From: an uncultured Gammaproteobacteria bacterium
Lineage (GTDB): Bacteria; Pseudomonadota; Gammaproteobacteria; Pseudomonadales; Pseudohongiellaceae
Assembly: GCA_903853385.1 (NCBI GenBank)
Contig: CAINTJ010000052.1
Coordinates: 1 to 36,023, forward strand
Reading direction: 5' to 3'
Length of the DNA: 36,023 nt
Shown here: positions 1-8,047 of the stretch, in pieces
Numbering within the stretch: position 1 is the stretch's first letter
How the letters are laid out: the number at the start of each line of letters is the position of its first letter
Position numbers and translations under genes: made by a program
The notes under the pieces: generated by a model
The model's input: the letters and a program-made list of their open reading frames with translations, nothing else
What the model was told of the DNA's origin: nothing
Database searches by the model: none

Positions 1-141
1 GATTACCAGGCAAATACCTCTGGCTTGAGCGGCGGCCCGCGCCAGCACCAACGCACACAAGCCGCCCTCCAGTCCTCCCCAATACAAACGACTACCCGCC
101 GCCTGGGGCGGGGGCAGGGTGCGAAGATCAAGAATGTCCAC
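1..141 (-). CDS. mfd: Mfd transcription-repair coupling factor, N-terminal fragment
   Basis: The gene runs off the left edge, so only the first 47 codons are visible. Reading the minus strand from a GTG at 141-139 gives a protein starting MDILDLRTLPPPQ, with AGSRLYWGGLEGG and ALVLARAAAQARG further on. This resembles the start of Mfd, the ATP-dependent translocase that removes stalled RNA polymerase and recruits UvrA: a short proline-rich lead-in, then a glycine-rich strand and an alanine-rich helix. A GGAG ribosome site lies five bases before the GTG, which decides the start. The frame stays open to the edge. In Pseudomonas mfd also sits divergently beside this gap paralogue, which supports the call. 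The identification rests on a short stretch and on synteny. A neighbouring frame is also open here but has no such resemblance. Confidence 0.72.
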   Translation of the reverse strand, partial: MDILDLRTLPPPQAAGSRLYWGGLEGGLCALVLARAAAQARGICLVI

Positions 142-301
142 TGCAACTCCATCAACAAAATGGGCCGCAAGTATAAATGCAGTTGGGCCCGAATGCCTGT
201 CAAACCCGAAATCTGTAAAAAACAAGGCAGTGCTCAAGGTTTACTAAGGTGCGGCCGACAAGGATAATGACCCCCTTTTTTCACCCATAAGGAAAGTCCC
301 C
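142..301. promoter_or_regulatory. Divergent mfd-gap intergenic region
   Basis: This 160-bp stretch separates the divergent starts of mfd and gap and should hold both promoters. On the minus strand a perfect TTGACA lies at 203-198, with AT-rich TTTATA at 177-172. The 20-bp gap between them is longer than the usual 17, so this is a weak candidate for the mfd promoter. No convincing promoter for gap was seen. An AAGGAAAG ribosome site for gap is at 289-296. Confidence 0.3.
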
Positions 302-1777
302 GTGGTCAGACCCAATATCGATGAAGGCTTTTTCAGTGACTGGAAACAGCGTGAAGCATTGGCGCAGGACATGGTGCCTGTGCTGGGCCGGCTGGAAAAC
401 CAGCGCGGTATCCAGGTCTTCCTGTACGGTCGCGCCCTCAGCAACCGCTCCGTTGCCAAAATCATGTTGGCCCATCGCCGTGTGCGCCAGATGGCCCGTA
501 ACGAACTGTCTGAATTTGAAAGCCATCCGGTATTGATGGCATTTGCCAAACTGAATCTTTGCCCCTCGCAAATTGATCTGGGCAAATTGACCATCGGTTA
601 CATGGACCAGGCTGAAGACGGCAAAGGCATGGGGATTGATGCGTGGGTGGCCCACGAACTACAACATCTGATCAACAACGACCACATGCCCATCGCCAAG
701 CCGGTTGATGTGGTGCTTTACGGCTTTGGCCGCATTGGCCGCCTGGTAACCCGCCTGCTGCTGGAAAATACCGGCAATGGCAGTGTCATGCGTCTGCGTG
801 CCGTGGTGGTACGCAAAGGCAAGGAAGGCGATCTGCTCAAACGCGTCAACCTGTTGCGTAATGATTCAATCCACGGCGCGTTCGAAGGCACCGTACGTTG
901 TGATGAAACCAACAACCGCATCATTGCCAACGGCAACATCATTCATTTCATCGATGCCGATGCGCCCGACAAAATCGATTACACCCAGTACGGCATCAAC
1001 GATGCACTGGTGATCGACAATACCGGCAAATGGCGCGATGAAGCCGGCTTGTCCTTGCATCTGCTTTCCAAAGGCGTCAGCAAAGTAATGCTCACCGCAC
1101 CCGGTAAAGGCAATCTGAAAAACGTGGTGTGCGGTATCAACCATGACAAGATCACCCCCGATGACAAGATCATTACCGCAGCCTCCTGCACCACCAATGC
1201 AATTGCACCGGTGCTGAAGCTGATCAATGATCGTTGGGGCATTGTGCATGGTCATGTTGAAACCGTGCATGCCTACACCAACGACCAGAACCTGATCGAC
1301 AACTTTCACAAGGCTGACCGGCGTGGCCGCAGTGCAGCCCTCAACATGGTGCTGACTGAAACCGGCGCCGCCAAGGCGGTGGCCAAAGCCGTGCCTGAAC
1401 TGGATGGCAAACTCACCGGCAATGCCGTGCGCGTGCCGGTGGCAGATGTCTCGATGGCCATTCTCAATCTGACTTTGGTCACTTCCTGCTCGAAAGAAGA
1501 TATCAATGAATATTTGCGCAAGATCGCCTTGCATTCACCACTGCAGAACCAGATCGGTTACACCGAATCCCCGGATGCAGTGTCCAGCGACTTCATTGGC
1601 TCACGGGAAGCCGCGATCCTCGATGCTACTGCCACCATCAGCAACGGCAAGAATCTGGTGTTGTACCTCTGGTACGACAACGAATTCGGCTATTGCAACC
1701 AGGTGGTACGCATGGTCGCGAAGATGGCAGGGGTCAATCATCTGACTTATCCTGAAAACGAATCGATGGCCAGTTAG
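302..1777 (+). CDS. gap: Glyceraldehyde-3-phosphate dehydrogenase with long N-terminal extension
   Basis: This 491-residue GAPDH interconverts glyceraldehyde-3-phosphate and 1,3-bisphosphoglycerate with NAD(P) in central carbon metabolism. The Rossmann glycine motif GFGRIGR is at 141-147, the catalytic cysteine is C296 in SCTTN, the likely base is H323 in HAYTNDQ, and the family C-terminal motif WYDNEFGYCNQVVRM is near 457-471. Ordinary GAPDH is about 335 residues. Here about 130 residues precede the fold, as in the longer GAPDH paralogues of Pseudomonas and some marine gammaproteobacteria. The GTG start is chosen because AAGGAAAG precedes it by a normal distance and the extension reads as protein throughout. 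apbE follows 14 bp after the stop, suggesting co-transcription. Whether it works mainly in gluconeogenesis and which cofactor it prefers cannot be read from the sequence. Confidence 0.93.
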   Translation: MVRPNIDEGFFSDWKQREALAQDMVPVLGRLENQRGIQVFLYGRALSNRSVAKIMLAHRRVRQMARNELSEFESHPVLMAFAKLNLCPSQIDLGKLTIGYMDQAEDGKGMGIDAWVAHELQHLINNDHMPIAKPVDVVLYGFGRIGRLVTRLLLENTGNGSVMRLRAVVVRKGKEGDLLKRVNLLRNDSIHGAFEGTVRCDETNNRIIANGNIIHFIDADAPDKIDYTQYGINDALVIDNTGKWRDEAGLSLHLLSKGVSKVMLTAPGKGNLKNVVCGINHDKITPDDKIITAASCTTNAIAPVLKLINDRWGIVHGHVETVHAYTNDQNLIDNFHKADRRGRSAALNMVLTETGAAKAVAKAVPELDGKLTGNAVRVPVADVSMAILNLTLVTSCSKEDINEYLRKIALHSPLQNQIGYTESPDAVSSDFIGSREAAILDATATISNGKNLVLYLWYDNEFGYCNQVVRMVAKMAGVNHLTYPENESMAS

Positions 1778-1791
1778 GCAGTCCAGCGCTG

Positions 1792-2850
1792 ATGCGCAAA
1801 TTCCTGCAGTCCTATTACAAAAAAACGCTCACGATTGTGGCTGTGAGCGCTTTTTTGTGGCTGCTCGCCAATCAACGCCAGGCGTTTTCTCCGGCAGTGG
1901 TGCAGGAATTGTCTGGGCAGACCATGGGTACCACCTGGCATGTGCAAGTGGTACATGCGGCGGATGATAACAAGCTGGACCAAACCGGTATTGCGATCGA
2001 AACTGCACTGGCCCGGCTCGACAAGCGCATTTTTTCCACTTACGTCGCTGACTCCGAACTTTCCAGACTCAATACCGCTGCAGTGGGCGCCCCAGTGCCG
2101 GTATCGCGCGAATTGATGGAAGTATTGCTGCTGGCACGCACTGTTAATCAGCAAAGTTTCGGCACTTTCGATGTCACCGTGGGCGCATTGGTGTATCTGT
2201 GGGGCTTCGGGCCCCAGTCGGCCACCGCTGTGCCTGATGACAAAGCAATCGCTGCTGCCATGAAACATCTGGGGGCCAGCCACTACGAAATCGATGCCCG
2301 CGCCGGCACGGTGACCCGTACTGCCGATATCAGCCTGGATTTGTCGGCGATTGCCAAAGGTTATGCTGTCGATCACATAGCCGAATTGTTGCAAACTGCC
2401 GGCTATAGCAATTACCTCGTCGAAATTGGTGGTGAAGTGCGTGTGCAAGGCTGGCGACAACCGGAACAAAGCTGGGTGATAGCCATTGAATCTCCGCAAA
2501 ACGGACCCCAGCAAGCCCTTGCACGCATCGATAATCACGGTGCAGCCTTTGCGCTGGCCGGCTCCGGTGTTTACCGCAACTTCTTCGAGCAAGACGGCAA
2601 GCGCTATTCGCATGAAATTGATCCCCACACCGGCAAGCCCATTGATCATGCACTGGCTGCAGTGACAGTGTTGGCAGAAACTGATGCAGAAGCTGATGCT
2701 TGGGCCACTGCCATGATGGTACTGGGGCCGGAAGCCGGGCCCTTGCTGGCGGAAAAGCGCGGCTTGGCAGTGTATTTTATAATCCGGAAAGGTGAGGGCT
2801 TTGAGACCCGCCATACGCCCGGATTTGATGCGTACCTGAAGCTTGATTGA
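1792..2850 (+). CDS. apbE: FAD:protein FMN transferase, membrane-anchored ApbE
   Basis: ApbE covalently attaches FMN from FAD to a threonine of target proteins, classically NqrB/NqrC and RnfD/RnfG, on the outer face of the inner membrane. In this 352-residue protein the family landmarks appear in order: LSGQTMGTTW (40-49), FSTYVADSELSRLN (81-94), FGTFDVTVGALVYLWGFG (123-140), DLSAIAKGYAVD (183-194), EIGGEVRVQG (211-220), GKRYSHEIDPHTGKP (269-283) and DAEADAWATAMMVLG (298-312), the last carrying metal-binding positions. Residues 12-26 form one hydrophobic segment preceded by lysines. No cysteine follows it, so unlike many ApbE proteins this is not a lipoprotein and is probably held by the uncleaved helix or secreted. 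The N-terminal half of the usual ALTSGDYRN segment reads ALAGSGVYRN. No flavinylation target is encoded in the window. Confidence 0.93.
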   Translation: MRKFLQSYYKKTLTIVAVSAFLWLLANQRQAFSPAVVQELSGQTMGTTWHVQVVHAADDNKLDQTGIAIETALARLDKRIFSTYVADSELSRLNTAAVGAPVPVSRELMEVLLLARTVNQQSFGTFDVTVGALVYLWGFGPQSATAVPDDKAIAAAMKHLGASHYEIDARAGTVTRTADISLDLSAIAKGYAVDHIAELLQTAGYSNYLVEIGGEVRVQGWRQPEQSWVIAIESPQNGPQQALARIDNHGAAFALAGSGVYRNFFEQDGKRYSHEIDPHTGKPIDHALAAVTVLAETDAEADAWATAMMVLGPEAGPLLAEKRGLAVYFIIRKGEGFETRHTPGFDAYLKLD

Positions 2851-2910
2851 CAAGAATTTGCACTACCTTGCAGTGTTGGTTGCTGCAACGTCATTTTGAG
2901 GAATTTGGTA

Positions 2911-4302
2911 ATGGCCAAACACAGTTTTGATCTGATTGTCATCGGCAGTGGTCCCGCCGGCGAAAGTGCAGCCATGAATGCCGTCAAGCATGGGCATAAG
3001 GTAGCTATGATCAGCGACAAGCCACGCCCTGGAGGCAATTGCACTTTTTTGGGCACGATCCCGTCAAAAGCATTGCGGCATGGCGTCAAGCAGGTCATCC
3101 AGTTCAAAACCAATGCCATGTTCCGTGAATTCGGCGATGTGCCGAAAGTCACTTTCCAGCAATTGATGAAACATGCAGATCGGGTAGTGGAAGAGCAGGC
3201 AGCCTTGCGACACAATTTTTACCAGCGCAACCAGGTGCCCATCTACGAAGGTGTAGCCGCCTTTGTTGATGCCCATACTCTGGAAATCCAGCAGGGCCGC
3301 GAAAAAATTAAATTGCATTCAGAGTATTTCATGATCGCCACCGGGGCGCGGCCGTACCGCCCTGACAATGTCGACTTCAACCATCAGCGAGTGTTCGACA
3401 GCGACACCATCCTCAAGATGAAATTACAGCCTCGCAAGGTCACCATCATCGGGGCCGGCGTGATCGGTTGTGAATATGCCTCCATTTTCGGCGGGCTCGG
3501 TTGCAAAGTGGAATTGATCAATCCTTCAGCCACCTTGCTGTCGTTTCTCGACGTAGAGATTTCGGAAGCACTCAGTTACCACTTGCGCAATCTCAGTGTG
3601 CGTTGTCGACACAATGAGTATTTCGAGCGCATGGAATACCACGATGACCACATCATCACTTATCTGCAATCCGGCAAGAAAATCAAAAGTGACATCGTGC
3701 TGTGGGCCAACGGCCGTACCGGCAATACCGACAAACTCAATCTGGCCGCGGTGAATCTGGCCGCCAACAGTCGCGGCCAGCTGGCCGTCAACGACCACTA
3801 TCAGACCGGCACGCCCAACATTTATGCCGCCGGTGATGTCATCGGCTGGCCGGCCCTGGCCAGCGCTGCCTATGACCAGGGACGCGCAGCCACCAATGCG
3901 ATCTTTGATCCTGACGCGTTCACGGCCCTGGCGGAAATACCCAATGGCATCTACACCATTCCTGAAATCAGTACCATCGGCCTGAGCGAGCGGGAGCTGA
4001 CCGAGCAGAAAATCCCCTATGAAGTGGGCAAGGCGTTTTTCCGCAACATCGCCCGGGCCCAGATTACCGGTGATGAAGTGGGCATGCTCAAGATCATTTT
4101 CCATTTTGAAACGCTGGAAATCCTCGGCATCCACTGTTTCGGCGACCAGGCCTCGGAAATTGTCCATATCGGCCAGGCCATCATGAAGCAGAAGGATGGC
4201 GCCAATACACTGCGTTATTTCCTGAATACCACCTTCAACTACCCGACCATGGCCGAGGCGTACAAGATTGCAGCCCTTGATGGCATCAACCGCATTTTTT
4301 AA
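2911..4302 (+). CDS. sthA: Soluble pyridine nucleotide transhydrogenase
   Basis: SthA is a cytoplasmic FAD enzyme that moves reducing equivalents between NADPH and NAD+, mainly burning excess NADPH. The protein is 463 residues from ATG 2911, matching the family's roughly 464. A TTG five codons upstream is in frame, but GAGGAA at 2898-2903 is correctly placed for the ATG, so the ATG is used. The FAD-binding motif [11 protein letters not shown] is at 11-21, and the second nucleotide-binding motif [12 protein letters not shown] is near 179-190. The lipoamide-dehydrogenase-like segment [13 protein letters not shown] (43-55) keeps the first cysteine, C44, but has threonine where the second redox cysteine would be. 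That replacement separates SthA from dihydrolipoamide dehydrogenase and glutathione reductase. The C-terminal dimer region ends [17 protein letters not shown]. Confidence 0.95.
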   Translation: MAKHSFDLIVIGSGPAGESAAMNAVKHGHKVAMISDKPRPGGNCTFLGTIPSKALRHGVKQVIQFKTNAMFREFGDVPKVTFQQLMKHADRVVEEQAALRHNFYQRNQVPIYEGVAAFVDAHTLEIQQGREKIKLHSEYFMIATGARPYRPDNVDFNHQRVFDSDTILKMKLQPRKVTIIGAGVIGCEYASIFGGLGCKVELINPSATLLSFLDVEISEALSYHLRNLSVRCRHNEYFERMEYHDDHIITYLQSGKKIKSDIVLWANGRTGNTDKLNLAAVNLAANSRGQLAVNDHYQTGTPNIYAAGDVIGWPALASAAYDQGRAATNAIFDPDAFTALAEIPNGIYTIPEISTIGLSERELTEQKIPYEVGKAFFRNIARAQITGDEVGMLKIIFHFETLEILGIHCFGDQASEIVHIGQAIMKQKDGANTLRYFLNTTFNYPTMAEAYKIAALDGINRIF

Positions 4303-4304
4303 GG

Positions 4305-4347
4305 GGGAAATTACTTGAAGAGCGGGTGTTGAAAGTGTAAATTTCCC
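4305..4347. repeat. Inverted repeat after sthA
   Basis: GGGAAATT at 4305-4312 is matched by AATTTCCC at 4340-4347, an 8-bp perfect inverted repeat around a 27-base loop, starting two bases after the sthA stop. It could fold in the 3' end of the sthA message. There is no T-run after it, so it does not look like a standard intrinsic terminator. Confidence 0.35.
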
Positions 4348-4419
4348 ATCCGTTTTGAAGCGGGCAGCAACACGTTTTTACTTCTGTATTCGGTCCTGAT
4401 CCAGTCACGTTCGGGAACC

Positions 4420-4442
4420 GGCCAACTCTACTGGTGTTGGCC
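4420..4442. repeat. Hairpin in the sthA-nuoA intergenic region
   Basis: GGCCAAC at 4420-4426 pairs with GTTGGCC at 4436-4442 around nine bases. The right arm is itself part of a perfect 10-bp palindrome, GTTGGCCAAC (4436-4445). It sits about 120 bp before nuoA. It may act in the nuo leader or as a protein-binding site, but there is no T-run for termination. Confidence 0.35.
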
Positions 4443-4510
4443 AACCGGGCGCCTCGTTGTTCTGCCTCAATTCTTGCTAGTTTCATTTTTTTAGCACCGG
4501 CTTTTAATTA

Positions 4511-4543
4511 GTAACCAACTCGTAACTAACTCGTAATCAGACA
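4511..4543 (+). repeat. Three tandem 11-bp units before nuoA
   Basis: GTAACCAACTC (4511-4521) is followed directly by GTAACTAACTC (4522-4532) and by a more diverged third unit, GTAATCAGACA (4533-4543). The first two differ at one base. An 11-bp period places the units on nearly the same helix face, 20-50 bp before the nuoA start, as expected for adjacent binding sites of one regulator. This is inference only; the units are also short enough to be slippage products. Confidence 0.4.
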
Positions 4544-4562
4544 CCGATAACAGGATTGTGGC

Positions 4563-5081
4563 GTGACTATCGACCTTTGGCCTTTGCTTATCTACACCTT
4601 CATTGTGGTTGTGCTCATTATCGGGCTGCTGTTTGCTTCCTCACTGCTCGGGCAGAAGCGTCAGGACCACGCCACCCATGACGTTTATGAGTCTGGCATT
4701 GTGTCCACCGGCTCGGCGCAACTGAAGATTTCCGTACCGTTTTACCTCACTGCGATACTTTTCATCATTTTCGATCTGGAAGCCGCCTTTCTGGTGACCT
4801 GGGCCATCTCGATCCGTGAGAGTGGCTGGCTCGGCTATGCCGAAATTTTCATTTTCATCACCATTCTGATTGCAGGCCTGCTTTACCTGTGGAAATCCGG
4901 CGCACTGGAATGGCGCACCCTGCGCCAGCAACGGGATCTGGCCAACCTGGTCGGCGCAGGCGGTGTGGTCAATATTGGGGCAAAAGCTGAAGCCGCCAAA
5001 GCCGCAGCCAAGGATTCTCATCAAGATCACCACGACCATGACGCGCACGCCGCACATGATCACGGGGGAGTAAAACACTAA
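4563..5081 (+). CDS. nuoA: NADH-quinone oxidoreductase subunit A, with histidine-rich tail
   Basis: NuoA is a three-helix membrane subunit of complex I that lies near the quinone channel. This protein is 172 residues from a GTG start; E. coli NuoA is 147. Membrane segments fall near 8-28, 58-82 and 90-112. The conserved loop [21 protein letters not shown] and the segment [20 protein letters not shown] are present. The excess length is a C-terminal tail: an alanine/lysine stretch, then a segment from about 152 to 172 with eight histidines and four aspartates, like a loose metal-binding tail. It heads the operon, and its TAA shares its last A with the ATG of nuoB. The GTG is preferred because the first helix starts right after it and no other start fits. 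Confidence 0.93.
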   Translation: MTIDLWPLLIYTFIVVVLIIGLLFASSLLGQKRQDHATHDVYESGIVSTGSAQLKISVPFYLTAILFIIFDLEAAFLVTWAISIRESGWLGYAEIFIFITILIAGLLYLWKSGALEWRTLRQQRDLANLVGAGGVVNIGAKAEAAKAAAKDSHQDHHDHDAHAAHDHGGVKH

Positions 5082-5722
5082 TGAGCTGGGAACTGGTCAA
5101 ACCTGAAGATACTTATTCACCAAGCCCTGGCATGAACCAGTTTGATGACTACATTCGCAAGAATGTGGTCATGACAACATTGGAAGACATGCTGGCCTGG
5201 AGTCGGAAGAACTCCCTGTGGCCTTTCAACTTCGGGCTGTCCTGCTGTTACGTGGAAGCCGCCACCGCCATTTCCAGCCGTCACGACATCGCGCGTTTCG
5301 GGGCGGAAGTATTCCGCGCCACGCCGCGTCAGGCCGACATGATCATCATCGCCGGTACCGTGTTCCGCAAAATGGCACCGGTAGTGCAGCGCCTCTATGA
5401 ACAAATGATGGAACCCAAATATGTAATCTGCATGGGCTCCTGTGCCAACTCCGGCGGCATGTACGACATTTATTCGGTTGTGCAGGGTGTCGACAAATTC
5501 CTGCCGGTGGATGTTTATGTGTCCGGTTGTCCGCCGCGCCCGGAAGCACTGCTGCAAGGTCTCAACCTGTTGCAGGATTCCATCGGCAAACAGCGTCGCC
5601 CGGTCAGCTGGGTGATCAATGACCAAGGCATTCACATGCGCGAGAAAAACGTGGTGCAGCGTATTGCAAAACATGACGCCCGCATCGCTGCCACAGAATT
5701 ACGCAGCCCGGACGAGGTATAA
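5081..5722 (+). CDS. nuoB: NADH-quinone oxidoreductase subunit B
   Basis: NuoB is the peripheral-arm subunit that carries iron-sulfur cluster N2, the last electron carrier before quinone. At 213 residues it is close to the E. coli length. The N2 ligands are visible as the adjacent pair C55-C56 in SCCYVEAA, C121 in [11 protein letters not shown] and C150 in [13 protein letters not shown]. The start overlaps the nuoA stop by one base and is preceded by GGGGGAG, so translation is probably coupled. nuoCD begins two bases after the stop. Confidence 0.96.
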   Translation: MSWELVKPEDTYSPSPGMNQFDDYIRKNVVMTTLEDMLAWSRKNSLWPFNFGLSCCYVEAATAISSRHDIARFGAEVFRATPRQADMIIIAGTVFRKMAPVVQRLYEQMMEPKYVICMGSCANSGGMYDIYSVVQGVDKFLPVDVYVSGCPPRPEALLQGLNLLQDSIGKQRRPVSWVINDQGIHMREKNVVQRIAKHDARIAATELRSPDEV

Positions 5723-5724
5723 GC

Positions 5725-7497
5725 ATGAACGCCTCTGCCACTACAGCAAATGCCCCAATGCCTGCGGTAATCACTGCGCTTTATGAAAAGTTCGGAGAAT
5801 CCGCGTTCGTGCGTCAGCACACCGCTGAAGGCATGCCTACCTTGTGGGTTGGTCGCGACAAAGTGATGGCGGTACTGCGCTATCTGCGTGATGAACACCG
5901 TCCCCGCTATGAAATGCTGCTCGACGTTACCGCTATTGACGAACGCACCCGCATCAATCGCCAGGGTCAGCCTGCCAGCGATTTCACGGTGGTTTATCAC
6001 CCGACTTCTTTTTCCGGCAACTGTGACATCCGTATCAAGGTTGCGCTGCCGATGCATGATCTCAATATGCCGACTGCAATTCCGCTGTGGTCCAGTGCCA
6101 ACTGGCAGGAACGTGAAATCTGGGATTTGTTCGGCATTGTGTTCACCGGCCATCCGAATCTCAGTCGCATCCTGTGTCCGCCCACCTGGAAAGGTCATGC
6201 CTTGCGCAAGGACCATCCGGCGCGCGCGACCGAGATGGAACCGTATGTGATGAGTGACGAGATCCAGGATCGTGAACAGGAAGCGCTGCGTTTCAAGCCG
6301 GAAGAGTGGGGTCTGACCCGCAGATCCGAAAACTCTGAATTCATGTTCCTCAATTTCGGCCCCAACCATCCGGCTGCGCACGGTGTTATTCGTTTTGCGT
6401 TGCAGCTTGATGGTGAGAATGTGCTGGATGTGGTGCCGGATGTCGGCTACCACCATCGCGGTGCCGAGAAGATGGCTGAACGCCAGACCTGGCATACTTT
6501 CATTCCTTATACCGATCGCATCGACTACCTCGGTGGCGTGATGAACAACCTGCCGTATGTCATGGCAGTAGAGAAGATGGCAGGCATCAAAGTGCCGCAG
6601 CGCGTGGAAGTGATTCGCGTCATGCTGGCCGAGTTCTTCCGCATCTGTTCGCATCTGCTGTTTTACGGCACCTGGGCAGTGGATTTGGGCCAGTTGTCAC
6701 CGCTGTTCTACTGCTTCGTGGATCGCGAGAAAGCCTTCAATATCATCGAATCCATCACGGGCGCGCGTATGCATCCAGGCTGGTTCCGTATCGGTGGTGT
6801 GGCGCAGGATCTGCCCAAAGGCTGGGACAAGCTGATCCGTGAATTCGTTGATTATTTCCCAGCCCGTCTGGCTGAGTATGACAAGATGGTTATGGCCAAC
6901 AGCGTGATCCGTCAGCGTACACGTGGCGTCGGGGTGATCGATACCGCCGGGGCCTTTGACTGGGCCATGACAGGTCCGGCCCTGCGGGCTACCGGCCTGG
7001 AGTGGGATTACCGCAAACAACGTCCGTACAGCGGCTATGAAAACTTTGATTTTGAAGTGCCGATTGGCGTCAATGGTGACTGCTATGACCGCGCCTCCGT
7101 GCGCGTGGAAGAAATGCGCCAGAGCTGCCGCATTATCAGGCAGTGTCTGGAAAACATGCCGGAAGGTCCGTACAAGGCTGACCACCCGCTGACCACCCCG
7201 CCGATCAAAGAGAAGAGCAAACTCGACATCGAAACCCTGATCAACCACTTCCTCAGCGTGAGCTGGGGGCCGGTGATGGATCCTACTGAAGTGACGATGA
7301 CCATCGAAGCCACCAAGGGCCTCAACATGTATTACATGGTGAATGATGGTGGCATCGGCTCTTACCGCACCCGTATTCGCACACCTTCCTTCATCCACAT
7401 CCAGGCCATTCCTTACCTGAGTCGTGGCTTGATGTTGGCTGACTTCACAGCAGTGGTAGCTACTACCGACTTTGTGATGGCGGATGTGGATCGTTAA
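5725..7497 (+). CDS. nuoC: Fused NADH-quinone oxidoreductase subunit C/D
   Basis: One 590-residue protein joins the 30-kDa NuoC and 49-kDa NuoD subunits, as in Escherichia, Pseudomonas and other gammaproteobacteria. The NuoC part (about 1-190) holds [12 protein letters not shown] near 126-137 and the following GHPNLSRIL. The NuoD part starts near 205 with [11 protein letters not shown], then [19 protein letters not shown], and ends [19 protein letters not shown]. NuoD and NuoB together form the quinone-binding pocket, and NuoD descends from the large subunit of [NiFe] hydrogenases without the metal site. The fusion helps place the organism. No frameshift or internal start was seen at the junction. 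nuoE begins 22 bp downstream. Confidence 0.96.
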   Translation: MNASATTANAPMPAVITALYEKFGESAFVRQHTAEGMPTLWVGRDKVMAVLRYLRDEHRPRYEMLLDVTAIDERTRINRQGQPASDFTVVYHPTSFSGNCDIRIKVALPMHDLNMPTAIPLWSSANWQEREIWDLFGIVFTGHPNLSRILCPPTWKGHALRKDHPARATEMEPYVMSDEIQDREQEALRFKPEEWGLTRRSENSEFMFLNFGPNHPAAHGVIRFALQLDGENVLDVVPDVGYHHRGAEKMAERQTWHTFIPYTDRIDYLGGVMNNLPYVMAVEKMAGIKVPQRVEVIRVMLAEFFRICSHLLFYGTWAVDLGQLSPLFYCFVDREKAFNIIESITGARMHPGWFRIGGVAQDLPKGWDKLIREFVDYFPARLAEYDKMVMANSVIRQRTRGVGVIDTAGAFDWAMTGPALRATGLEWDYRKQRPYSGYENFDFEVPIGVNGDCYDRASVRVEEMRQSCRIIRQCLENMPEGPYKADHPLTTPPIKEKSKLDIETLINHFLSVSWGPVMDPTEVTMTIEATKGLNMYYMVNDGGIGSYRTRIRTPSFIHIQAIPYLSRGLMLADFTAVVATTDFVMADVDR

Positions 7498-7519
7498 AGT
7501 TTAAAGACCGAGAACTAGC

Positions 7520-8032
7520 ATGAGCAACCTGATCGCCAGCACAGCACCCAAAGCGCGGCAACTGACGCCCGAAGAAATTCATGACATTGAGCATGAAAAG
7601 ACGCATTACCCCTATGCGCAGGCGGTGGGTTTGGAAGCACTCAAGATTGTGCAGAAATACCAGGGCTGGGTCAGTGACGAGAGTCTGCTGGCGGTCGCGG
7701 ATTATCTGAAACTGCCACCCGATGAACTGGAAGGTGTGGCGACCTTCTTCAACATGATTTTCCGGCGTCCGGTGGGCAAGCATGTGATCCTGCTGTGTGA
7801 CAGTGTGGCGTGCTGGATGCTGGGCTGCGACAACCTGAAAGCGCATATCAGCAGCAAACTCGGCATTGAATACGGCCAAACCACGGCCGACAACCAGTTC
7901 ACGCTGATCCCGGTACCTTGCCTTGGTGATTGCGACAAAGCACCGGCGATGATGGTAGGTGACAAGACCTATCGCAATCTGACCCCGGCCAAGATTGATG
8001 CCATCCTTGCTGATTGCACGGCACGCGGCTAG
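7520..8032 (+). CDS. nuoE: NADH-quinone oxidoreductase subunit E
   Basis: NuoE is the 24-kDa thioredoxin-fold subunit of the NADH dehydrogenase module and holds [2Fe-2S] cluster N1a. The 170-residue protein has all four ligands: C93 and C98 in LLCDSVACWM, and C134 and C138 in VPCLGDCDKAPAM. The spacing matches E. coli. An extra C103 lies between the pairs and is not a known ligand. The N-terminal helical part, including YPYAQAVGLEALKIVQ, is typical. It lies between nuoCD and nuoF with 15 bp before nuoF. Confidence 0.96.
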   Translation: MSNLIASTAPKARQLTPEEIHDIEHEKTHYPYAQAVGLEALKIVQKYQGWVSDESLLAVADYLKLPPDELEGVATFFNMIFRRPVGKHVILLCDSVACWMLGCDNLKAHISSKLGIEYGQTTADNQFTLIPVPCLGDCDKAPAMMVGDKTYRNLTPAKIDAILADCTARG

Positions 8033-8047
8033 CACGAGACCTGAGCG

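Noticed and set aside
3-203. ATG-initiated minus-strand frame at the left edge
   Set aside because: A different frame from the GTG start at 141 matches Mfd and has a ribosome site; this one is rich in arginine, tryptophan and cysteine without resemblance to a family.
1774-2853. 359-codon minus-strand open frame opposite apbE
   Set aside because: apbE on the plus strand has all family motifs; this frame has none and no start signal.
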